Assembly: GCF_030382115.1 (NCBI RefSeq)
Contig: NZ_JAUDRJ010000003.1
Location: 4,266,639 to 4,303,676 of the forward strand
DNA from: Nostoc sp. GT001
Lineage (GTDB): Bacteria > Cyanobacteriota > Cyanobacteriia > Cyanobacteriales > Nostocaceae
DNA length: 37,038 nucleotides
Direction of reading: 5' to 3'
Shown here: piece after piece, positions 1 to 7,209 of the stretch
Layout: each line of letters begins with the position of its first letter
Position numbering within the stretch: position 1 is the stretch's first letter
Program-made: the position numbers and the translations under genes
Notes under the pieces: model-generated
The model's input: only the letters and a program-made list of their open reading frames with translations
Told to the model about the DNA's origin: nothing
Databases searched by the model: none

Positions 1-351
1 ACCCCCAGCTTTCGTCGTCCCTCTCCTAGAAGTAACGTTTTTATCTCTCGCTTGCATGTTCGCTATACCCGCGACAAATTCCCTGAAGACTTGATATTTC
101 AACAAACAGCCAACAGTGAATCTTTCCAAGGACGTTATGTTTTGCAACATCCGTTCCAAGGGGAACTCAAATGTCAGGCTGGTAGACAATATAAGCAGTC
201 TTTACCTAAACGTTTTGAACAAGAGGCGCAAACTCTAGCTAAACTAACCAACTGGAAAATCCAAGATATTCGCAACAAAATGAAATTGAGTGTAGGTAAT
301 CTGAGATATTCTTGGTGGGAAAATATCCTATCCTGGCTAGGATTATATTAA
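1..351 (+). CDS. C-terminal end of a DUF2330-like protein (5' end outside window)
   Basis: The frame is open from the first base, so this is the last ~116 residues of a longer protein. The visible part contains SRLHVRYTRDKFPEDL, FQGRYVLQHPF and QEAQTLAKLTNW, which I recognise from the C-terminus of cyanobacterial DUF2330 proteins (function unknown, usually exported). A TTG at 52 could serve as a start, but the homology-like text runs through it, so it is not the true start. The gene ends in TAA at 349-351 and is followed by a strong hairpin at 478-513. The family assignment is from memory of the motif; the function is unknown. Confidence 0.6.
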   Translation, partial: TPSFRRPSPRSNVFISRLHVRYTRDKFPEDLIFQQTANSESFQGRYVLQHPFQGELKCQAGRQYKQSLPKRFEQEAQTLAKLTNWKIQDIRNKMKLSVGNLRYSWWENILSWLGLY

Positions 352-477
352 AGAGAGTGGGGAGTAAGATAAAAATCAAATCTGATACAGCAGAATTCAG
401 AAGGAAAACCTGGTTTATATCTTGGTGACAGAGTTAGCTAGTGTAACTCCCCAACTTGAAATATACTATAATTTTAT

Positions 478-513
478 TACCTTAATTTTTATCATTTGAT
501 AAAAATTAAGGTA
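478..513. terminator. 16-bp perfect hairpin between convergent genes
   Basis: Positions 478-493 and 498-513 are exact reverse complements (stem TACCTTAATTTTTATC) with a 4-nt ATTT loop. It lies between the end of the plus-strand gene at 351 and the end of the minus-strand gene at 564, the expected place for a bidirectional terminator. The stem is AT-rich, so its strength as an intrinsic terminator is uncertain. Confidence 0.6.
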
Positions 514-563
514 TTGTTGTAAGTACTCTTCACCGAACCTCTCAAATCTCGAATAAGCTAATC

Positions 564-848
564 TTAATTATTGAGGTCGCTCCGTTTTTTACGGTTTAAT
601 AATCCAGACATACTTATTCCTGTCACCAGCAACCCAATCAATCCCAATCCATTAAAAATTGGGTAAATTGCTTCTAAATGCAAGATTTCCCCTGTATGAA
701 TTCTTAACAGCAAACTAGAAGAAAGCCCAGTACTAATTGACCATTCCTTAACAATAGTTGTCAATATACCAGTCAATACAGTTAACATTAAAGGTAGACA
801 AATTATGATACCGATCGCGCGGTGATACTTGCGAAATGCTCGTTTCAT
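564..848 (-). CDS. Small PepSY-associated membrane protein
   Basis: This 94-residue protein opens with KYHRAIGIIICLPLMLTVLTG, the arrangement of a PepSY-associated transmembrane helix (basic residues and a His just before the span). It has a short extramembrane loop with an LLRIHTGEI motif and a second span at about residues 62-82, ending in a basic tail (NRKKR). Full PepSY transporter-like proteins are several times longer; short stand-alone forms of this kind are common in cyanobacteria and have no known function. The ATG at 848 is the natural start. It is monocistronic, convergent with the DUF2330-like gene and separated from the next gene by a repeat-rich gap. Confidence 0.6.
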   Translation of the reverse strand: MKRAFRKYHRAIGIIICLPLMLTVLTGILTTIVKEWSISTGLSSSLLLRIHTGEILHLEAIYPIFNGLGLIGLLVTGISMSGLLNRKKRSDLNN

Positions 849-940
849 AGTCTTTGCTCCAGAAAGATTATTATTTTATACTAGTGGTTATTAAAATTAG
901 GCTTTGCGGAATTAGGAACTGACAAGAAATAAATTATCCA

Positions 941-1005
941 TCTTGTAGGGTGGGCATCCTGACCGCCTTGAATATGTGACGGATGAGGACACCCATACTA
1001 CAAGA
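941..1005. repeat. Imperfect palindromic repeat
   Basis: The arm TCTTGTAGGGTGGGCATCCT at 941-960 pairs with 986-1005 at 16 of 20 positions. It sits in the 849-1467 gap, which holds no convincing gene. The rest of that gap is AT-rich sequence plus the MITE at 1305-1444. Confidence 0.55.
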
Positions 1006-1304
1006 GAATTTGGGATATTTTTTATTTGGAAGTCTCTTATGGGATAATTTAAACCAATATGGCTTGAAATTTCGATGCTTACAGCCGCCAATTTATCCTG
1101 CAAAGGAAGCAGTTATCTCCTGTATAAAAAATTATTAATCAAATGCCCGTCTTATGTTACCTTTTTTTGCTTTTGAAACTTATTATAGAAATAAGTATAG
1201 GATTAAATGATATATTTAGCTAGTAGAGACTATCTCTATAAATGTTGCTGTTAATACTGGCAAATATGAGACTTTTTTCTTTCATCAATTAGATTTTAAT
1301 AATT

Positions 1305-1444
1305 CAGGACTTACGCAAAATCATGAAAAAACGAACCGCATTCGCGTTAGCGTCTCCCCTTGGAATAAGGACGCATTCGCGCAGCGTCTCGTTAAAGAAG
1401 GACACAAAGGAACAAGAGTTTCAGAGAGTTTTTGCGTAAGTCCT
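1305..1444. mobile_element. MITE copy 1 (15-bp terminal inverted repeats)
   Basis: The element starts AGGACTTACGCAAAA at 1306 and ends TTTTGCGTAAGTCCT at 1444, perfect inverted termini around about 139 bp with no coding capacity. It is flanked by the direct repeat ATAATT (1299-1304 and 1445-1450), with one extra C at 1305 on the left. A second copy, differing at only about seven positions, lies at 10659-10797 and has its own 6-bp duplication. It ends only 24 bp before the lipoprotein start, so it may supply or disrupt that gene's promoter. Confidence 0.8.
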
Positions 1445-1467
1445 ATAATTAATCAAGGAGTTTTACA

Positions 1468-1896
1468 ATGAAGTTTTTTCAACTAATGTCGAGCGTTGTA
1501 GGTATCAGCTTGCTAGCTTTGGTAGGCTGTAACAGTCCCGAACAAGCTACTACCCAAACTACCCCAGCGGTGACTCCTAATCCTAGCGTAGCATCAGCCC
1601 CGGCGACAACATCTACTACAGGTAATAGTAGTTTACTAACTATAGTATCCAAAACTAAAGCCGCAGTTACATCTGGCAACTTTGTTCAAGCTAAAAAAGA
1701 ATTTGATAAATTTGAGGATTCTTGGAAAGAAGTTGAAGACGGTATCAAAGTTAAATCTCGTAATAATTATGAAACTATAGAGACAAATATGGATCAGATT
1801 ACAGGAGAACTTAAAGCTTCTAAACCCCAAAAAGGCAAATTATTGACAGCATTGCAATCATTAGAAAAAACTATTACTGCTGTTTCAAAAACTTAA
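1468..1896 (+). CDS. Small lipoprotein with DUF4363/EfeO-like helical domain
   Basis: This 142-residue protein has a signal peptide ending in a lipobox (ALVGC, Cys21), followed by a Thr/Pro/Ala-rich linker (about 25-52). A helical domain follows with SGNFVQAKKEFDKFEDSW and VEDGIKVKSRNNYETIE. That pattern (residues accumulated per cell step, W, then VEDG.k.rs...Y..IE) resembles the helical units of iron-transport-associated EfeO/DUF4363-type proteins, but the match is loose. It should be anchored in the plasma or outer membrane. A good Shine-Dalgarno (AAGGAG) lies 7 nt before the ATG. The MITE ends just upstream, so the promoter is either inside it or very short. Confidence 0.65.
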   Translation: MKFFQLMSSVVGISLLALVGCNSPEQATTQTTPAVTPNPSVASAPATTSTTGNSSLLTIVSKTKAAVTSGNFVQAKKEFDKFEDSWKEVEDGIKVKSRNNYETIETNMDQITGELKASKPQKGKLLTALQSLEKTITAVSKT

Positions 1897-1943
1897 CTAA
1901 AATATGCATTTAAAATAACTTGAATGCACCACCGCCTTTTAAA

Positions 1944-1959
1944 AAGATACTAGTATCTT
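1944..1959. promoter_or_regulatory. Perfect 16-bp palindrome upstream of the sigma-like gene
   Basis: AAGATACTAGTATCTT is its own reverse complement. A second dyad, CGAAAG-6 nt-CTTTCG, follows at 1962-1979. Both lie 48-137 bp after/before coding sequence, between the lipoprotein stop (1896) and the sigma-like start (2033). The absence of a T-run makes an operator for the downstream cluster at least as likely as a terminator; this is inference. Confidence 0.4.
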
Positions 1960-2032
1960 GACGAAAGGTAATTCTTTCGGGTGTTGTTATACGCAATACT
2001 AAGATATTCTTGCTTTCTTCGCCAAGATTGTC

Positions 2033-2683
2033 ATGGTTCAATTCGATGAACAGCTACGCCGCTTAGTTATAGAAGCCTGTGGACACCAACCTGGAAGCCC
2101 TCAGCGTCAGAAGCTGCTCACGCAAATTATTCGCTTGACAGCAAGTAGACTCTGGAGGGAAACTACTCCCTACTATCAAGACGCACTACAACAAACTTGG
2201 TTGTATTTCTGTCGTAATGTTTGTGAAGGTTTGACAGGTCAAATCTACGATCCAAATTATGGCAGTGTGATCACCTGGCTGAATGCTTACCTAAAACGGA
2301 GACTACAAGACTTTTACCTTAAGCAGAACCGAGAACAAGCCACAACAGTCCCTTTGAGAATTCGTCAGTCTACATCTGGTGGAATAAGTGAAACCATCGA
2401 TCCTGTAGATAACCTACACGCTACCCCCCAAGCACCTCCAATTTTGGAAGAGTTGGAGATATGGGCGAAGACAGATTCGGATGGGGAACTGCGCGGTACT
2501 TACATTAAAGGGCGTCCAGATGTGAATTGTCAGGTGTTAATTATCAAACGCTTACCCCCAGAAGTTAGCTGGAAAGATTTATCTGAGGAATTTGGGTTGT
2601 CAATTCCGACATTAAGCAGTTTTTATCAACGCCAATGTTTACCGCGTTTGCGTAAGTTTGCAGAATTGGAGGGATTATTATGA
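2033..2683 (+). CDS. Divergent sigma-70-family (ECF-like) protein
   Basis: This 216-residue protein has two halves. Residues ~40-105 resemble sigma region 2 (YYQDALQQTWLYFCRNVCEG, then YDPNYGSVITWLNAYLKRRLQDF). Residues ~175-212 resemble region 4, a helix-turn-helix (VSWKDLSEEFGLSIPTLSSFYQRQCLPRLRKF). The linker of ~55 residues is Pro/Thr-rich. The layout fits cyanobacterial sigma-70-like proteins that are far from the housekeeping and classic ECF groups; whether it binds core polymerase is not shown by the sequence. It is the first of five same-strand genes leading to CHAT, DUF1822, CHASE2 and DUF928 proteins, and may control them. A palindrome lies upstream at 1944-1959. No anti-sigma gene adjoins it. 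Confidence 0.75.
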   Translation: MVQFDEQLRRLVIEACGHQPGSPQRQKLLTQIIRLTASRLWRETTPYYQDALQQTWLYFCRNVCEGLTGQIYDPNYGSVITWLNAYLKRRLQDFYLKQNREQATTVPLRIRQSTSGGISETIDPVDNLHATPQAPPILEELEIWAKTDSDGELRGTYIKGRPDVNCQVLIIKRLPPEVSWKDLSEEFGLSIPTLSSFYQRQCLPRLRKFAELEGLL

Positions 2684-3022
2684 TCGGTGCTGTTAACGAA
2701 TAGCTAGCCACGGTCGAGCCAGTGCTGAGTCAGAAGTAGTACTGATGAATCTTCCCGTTTTCAGCCGAGGTATTCATCCTCGGAATTGATTTCATGTCTA
2801 GACCTAGTTAATTTTACTTTTTACTCAGTACTGTTTCGGCGGGTTTTTGGTTAAGGTTAGCGATCGCCTTTTAACTATACTTTGCTAATCAAGTTTCACC
2901 GCGATCGCCATAAATCAGAAAATTGTGGAAGCTCAAAGATTGCTGAGGGATGGGAATGGTAACATTACCCTGTTAGCCTATAGTTCATCCTATGTGTTTC
3001 TGGTTATCACCTACCTCTCGTC
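2684..3022. other. Intergenic gap with a small hairpin and two HIP1 sites
   Basis: No gene is visible. A 6-bp GC hairpin (CCGAGG at 2765-2770, CCTCGG at 2778-2783) lacks a T-run. HIP1 octamers GCGATCGC occur at 2860-2867 and 2901-2908. The promoter of the TPR-CHAT gene probably lies here, but no clear -35/-10 pair was seen. Confidence 0.5.
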
Positions 3023-5776
3023 ATGCTTATGGCTAAAACAACTAGGATTTTTGGCGCAAATTCTCTAAAGTTTAAAAGCAGGAGTAGAGAAACGGCAAGG
3101 ACGCGCTGGCTCACTGCACTAGCTCACTGTTTACGTTTGCCTTTGTACTTTTTGATCGCTTTGCTATGCATTGTCGGTTCACCAGTGCTAGCAAAAGTTC
3201 CTAGCTCAATCAATTCTTTATCCCAACTGCCAATAAATAGTACAATATCGCTGGCTGTGCCCACTGATGCCGCTTCACTCCTACAGCAGGGCAAAGTTTT
3301 ATACAGGAATGGCAAATTTGCCAAAGCTGTAGAAGTATTACAACAGGCTGTCCAAATATATAAGCACACTTCGGCATTGCTCAGTGACCAGCAAGGGGAG
3401 AGCCTTGCACTAGCAGTGACACTGAGTAATCTTTCCCTAGCTTACCAGCAACTCGGTGCATGGAGTCAGGCGCAGCAGGCAATTACAGAAAGCTTAAATT
3501 TACTCCAAGGACAGGATAAAAACCAAAATCTGCAAATATTTGCCCAATCATTAGATATTCAAGGTCGTCTGCAATTGGCAATGGGACAGTCTGAGGCGGC
3601 TTTGGCAACTTGGCAGCAGACAGAAGAAATTTACAAACAAGCAGATAATCAAAGTGGCGTGGTGCGATCGCTAATCAATCAAGCACAAGCGTGGCGCACC
3701 CAAGGATTTTACCCGCGAGCGTTCAAAACACTCGATCGAATAAGTAAGACGTTAAAATCTCAACCAGATTCTAGAGAAAAAACAGTGAGTTTGCGATCGC
3801 TCGGTGATGCCCTTTTGGTATTGGGCGATTTGAAAAAGTCACGCAAAGCCTTAGAAGCAAGTCTGATAATTGCTCAAAATCTCCAATCAAGCGCTGATAT
3901 TGGGGCTAGTCTGTTCAGCTTGGGGAATAATGCCCGTAAACAAAACCAAAAGGAACAGGCGATCGCCTATTATCAACAAACAGTTGCAGTATCTCCCTCA
4001 CCCCTCACAAAAGTTCAAGCACAACTCAATCACCTGGGACTACTGATTAAAGATAAAGAATGGGCAAAGGTGCAAACTATTTTGCCGTCCATTGAGTCCC
4101 ACCTCAAGCAACTTCCCCTCAGCCGTGCGAGTATTTACGCTCACGTTAACTATTCACAAAGTTTAGCCAAAGTCAAGAGTGGTGTATTGCAAGCATCAAG
4201 TCAGAGTTCTTACTCAGGATTAAGTACAAAAGACTCAGCAAAATTACTCGCTAGTGCCATCCAGCAATCCCGCAGTTTAGAAGACAAACGGGCAGAGGCT
4301 TATGCTCTAAAGAGTTTAGGCGGCTTGTACGAAGAAACCAGACAGTGGGCAGAAGCGCAAGACCTGACCCGGCAAGGATTAGCTTTGGCACAGAGTAGCA
4401 ATGCCTCAGAAATTACCTATAGCTTGGAGTGGCAGTTAGGTAGATTGCTTTGGGCACAAAAAGATATTAATGGTGCGATCGCCGCTTATGATGCTGCTGT
4501 AGACACTCTTGAGTCTCTCCGCAAAGATTTAGTAGTCAATAAAGATGTCGTGAACCAAGATGTGCAATTTGACTTCCGGGACAGTGTAGAACCCGTTTAC
4601 CGCCAGTCAGTGGAGTTGCTACTGCAATCCCAAAAAGGAAAACCAAATGAAAAAATATTGGAGAAAGCACGCGAACGGATTGAAGCACTCCAACTAGCAG
4701 AATTAGACGACTTCTTTCAGGAAGCTTGTCTGCAAGGTCAGAAAGTAGCCCTCGATCGAGTAGTAGAGAAAGATAATTCCAAGGCTGCCATCCTTTATCC
4801 AATTATTCTTCGTGACGAACTCCAGGTAATTGTCAAAATTCCTACACAATCTTTGCAAAGCTACAGTACCAAGATTTCCCAAGCCGAAGTAGAGAACCTT
4901 TTAATAGAACTGCGAAGAAATCTTGTCAATCCAACTGCTACTAAGATCGTCCAAACCCAATCGCAAGAAGTTTACAACTGGCTACTTAAACCTATTGAGT
5001 CACAATTGCAACAAAGTGGCGTCGATACGTTAGTGTTCGTCCTAGATGGGCCATTACGCAATTTACCAATGGCAGCTCTCTACGATGGTAAACAATATTT
5101 AGTAGAGAAATATGCGATCGCTCTGAGTGTCGGTCTGCAACTCCTCGACCCAAAACCGCTGGTAAAACAGCAACTGAGAGCGCTAACCGCAGGACTGACT
5201 CAGCCACCGCCAGGATTTCCCAAGTTTGCACCATTGCTGGCGATCAAATCTGAATTTGACGGTATTGCGAAAGCTGGAGTTTCGACAACCAGCCTATTAG
5301 ATGGCGATTTTAAGAAAAAGAATTTGGAAAGTGAAATTGGTGCTACTTCATTCAACATAGTGCATTTGGCAACCCACGGTCAGTTTAGCTCCCGCCTTGA
5401 AGACACTTTTATTTTAGATTTCGATGGTCAGATCAATGTCAAAGATTTTGATACTCTCTTTCACAGTCAGGGTAAAACCATCGTAGAATTATTGGTTTTG
5501 AGTGCTTGCCAAACAGCAACAGGAGACAGCCGTGCAGCACTCGGTCTAGCAGGAGCAGCTGTCCGTGCTGGGGCACGTAGTACCATCGCTTCCCTGTGGC
5601 AAATTGATGATGAATCAACAGCGATGTTTGTTAGTGCCTTCTATCGAGAACTCAAGAGTGGCAAAATCACCAAAGCCGAAGCAGTCCATCGTGCCCAACT
5701 ACAACTGCTAAAACATCCCAACTACAGAGCGCCAAGCTTTTGGTCTGCCTATATATTGATTGGTAATTGGTTGTGA
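3023..5776 (+). CDS. Secreted TPR-CHAT caspase-like protease
   Basis: This 917-residue protein has a long basic N-region, a hydrophobic stretch at ~38-54 and a probable signal cleavage after VLA (57). TPR-type helical repeats run from ~85 to ~510 (e.g. LLQQGKVLYRNGKFAKAVEVL, ALVTLSNLSLAYQQLG pattern). The C-terminal CHAT domain (~620-917) carries the caspase-like dyad: His785 in HLATHGQF and Cys829 in LSACQTATGD, followed by GLAGAAVRAGARSTIASLW and FWSAYILIG. Both catalytic residues are present, so it should be an active cysteine peptidase; substrates are unknown. The export signal places it outside the plasma membrane. ATG at 3029 is an alternative start. It is second in the CHAT/CHASE2 cluster. 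Confidence 0.88.
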   Translation: MLMAKTTRIFGANSLKFKSRSRETARTRWLTALAHCLRLPLYFLIALLCIVGSPVLAKVPSSINSLSQLPINSTISLAVPTDAASLLQQGKVLYRNGKFAKAVEVLQQAVQIYKHTSALLSDQQGESLALAVTLSNLSLAYQQLGAWSQAQQAITESLNLLQGQDKNQNLQIFAQSLDIQGRLQLAMGQSEAALATWQQTEEIYKQADNQSGVVRSLINQAQAWRTQGFYPRAFKTLDRISKTLKSQPDSREKTVSLRSLGDALLVLGDLKKSRKALEASLIIAQNLQSSADIGASLFSLGNNARKQNQKEQAIAYYQQTVAVSPSPLTKVQAQLNHLGLLIKDKEWAKVQTILPSIESHLKQLPLSRASIYAHVNYSQSLAKVKSGVLQASSQSSYSGLSTKDSAKLLASAIQQSRSLEDKRAEAYALKSLGGLYEETRQWAEAQDLTRQGLALAQSSNASEITYSLEWQLGRLLWAQKDINGAIAAYDAAVDTLESLRKDLVVNKDVVNQDVQFDFRDSVEPVYRQSVELLLQSQKGKPNEKILEKARERIEALQLAELDDFFQEACLQGQKVALDRVVEKDNSKAAILYPIILRDELQVIVKIPTQSLQSYSTKISQAEVENLLIELRRNLVNPTATKIVQTQSQEVYNWLLKPIESQLQQSGVDTLVFVLDGPLRNLPMAALYDGKQYLVEKYAIALSVGLQLLDPKPLVKQQLRALTAGLTQPPPGFPKFAPLLAIKSEFDGIAKAGVSTTSLLDGDFKKKNLESEIGATSFNIVHLATHGQFSSRLEDTFILDFDGQINVKDFDTLFHSQGKTIVELLVLSACQTATGDSRAALGLAGAAVRAGARSTIASLWQIDDESTAMFVSAFYRELKSGKITKAEAVHRAQLQLLKHPNYRAPSFWSAYILIGNWL

Positions 5777-5962
5777 TTGAACGCTCAAATTGTCGGCTCA
5801 AAATTTGGCAACCTATCTGCTAGTTGATAAACCGCTTTTAGCAGTTTGAGGCTATCTTCATAGAAGTATAAATACTCAAAATCTCTATCTCCCAGATCAT
5901 TTCAATATACAATCTTTTAATTTTATGGGATATTTTTACCTAATCCCCAGTCCCCAATTCTC

Positions 5963-6001
5963 TTTTTCCAGTATTCAGTTTTTTTTCCAGTATTCAGTTT
6001 T
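5963..6001. repeat. 19-bp tandem duplication
   Basis: TTTTTCCAGTATTCAGT occurs twice with a 19-bp period in the gap before the DUF1822 gene. It is a local duplication in non-coding DNA, with nothing else recognisable around it. Confidence 0.6.
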
Positions 6002-6066
6002 GTGGCATAAATTTATTGAATGCGGGTGATATATACATAGCAGCATTGATCCCTAGAAATTGACTT

Positions 6067-7035
6067 ATGAATAACTCCACCTATCAGCTAGATGATGTCG
6101 CTTTAACATTGCCGATTTCCCAAACAGCCCGCATAACTGCCCAGCAATTTGCTAACCAGCAACCAAATCTTGAAAAAGCAGAGCAAGTCCGGCTGAATAC
6201 TTTAGCTGTATGGGTGGTGAATGACTACTTGCAAATGATGGATATTCCTACCGATCTTCAAGCTAGTGACAGTTGGAACCCCATCATGCGCCTTTGTGGG
6301 GATATCGCTGATTTAGAACTGCCCTCAATTGGCCGTCTGGAGTGTCGCCCTGTCCATCTGCATCAGCAAATATGTTTTATTCCTCCAGAAACTTGGGAAG
6401 AACGGGTGGGTTATTTAATAGTTCAATTTGATGAATCGCTCGAAGAAGCAAGGCTGCTTGGTTTTATCCCTACTGTAGCCACTGAAACAGTTCCTTTAGC
6501 GCAACTGCAACCATTGGAAGCGTTTATTGACCACATCTGGGAACTGCGCCAATCCCCACCTAATTCATTAGTGAATTTGAGTCAATGGTTTGCTGGTATC
6601 TTTGAAACTGGTTGGGAGACTATTGAATCGCTGTGGAACGTGCCAGAACTCATGCCAACTTATGCCTTTCGCAGTATTGAAACTTTGGAATTAGATACCC
6701 TCAAACAACCAGAATCAATTACTAAACGGGCAAAAGTGATTGATTTAGGTATCCAAATCCACAACCAACCTGTGATGTTGATTGTAGAAATCAGCCCCGA
6801 AAAAGATCAACAAACTAGTATTCATCTCCAATTGCACGCCACTGGAAATCAAATCTACTTGCCACCAGGAGTTCATCTCACTGTTATAGATAGTTCAGGA
6901 GCAATATTTCTAGATGCTCAATCGAGAAAATCAGACAACTATATTCAGTTGCAGTTTCGTGGTGAACCTACAGAGCAATTTAGTGTTAGGGTATCCTTGG
7001 ATAATACCAGTATTACCGAATATTTCCGAATTTGA
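6067..7035 (+). CDS. DUF1822 family protein
   Basis: This 322-residue protein lacks a signal peptide and should be cytoplasmic. The N-terminal half has LTLPISQTARITAQQFANQQ, VRLNTLAVWVVNDYLQMM and a following W near residue 74 (SWNP), the signature layout of DUF1822, a cyanobacterial family with no assigned function. The middle has FIPPETWEERVGYLIVQFDESLEEARLLGF, also typical. The C-terminal third (from ~222) forms a beta-rich segment (VIDLGIQIHNQPVMLIVEI; LPPGVHLTVIDSSG) seen in such proteins next to CHAT genes. DUF1822 genes commonly sit beside CHAT/CHASE2 genes, so a shared pathway is likely. The gap to the next start is 174 bp. Confidence 0.85.
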   Translation: MNNSTYQLDDVALTLPISQTARITAQQFANQQPNLEKAEQVRLNTLAVWVVNDYLQMMDIPTDLQASDSWNPIMRLCGDIADLELPSIGRLECRPVHLHQQICFIPPETWEERVGYLIVQFDESLEEARLLGFIPTVATETVPLAQLQPLEAFIDHIWELRQSPPNSLVNLSQWFAGIFETGWETIESLWNVPELMPTYAFRSIETLELDTLKQPESITKRAKVIDLGIQIHNQPVMLIVEISPEKDQQTSIHLQLHATGNQIYLPPGVHLTVIDSSGAIFLDAQSRKSDNYIQLQFRGEPTEQFSVRVSLDNTSITEYFRI

Positions 7036-7209
7036 AATATGTAGCTATCTTCCTTCTTTGTCGGTAATTTATTAAGTGATAATTCATTAATTGAAAATTA
7101 AAAATTAAAAATCCAAGCCAGTTTTTGGGGATTTTGAAAAAAATCTGTAGACGCTTGTGATCGGACATTAGAACAGGGCACGATCTTGCATGGGGAAATA
7201 GCGACGGTT

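Noticed and set aside
912..1103. 63-codon minus-strand reading frame
   Set aside because: It runs through the imperfect palindrome at 941-1005, has no ribosome site and no recognisable protein features.
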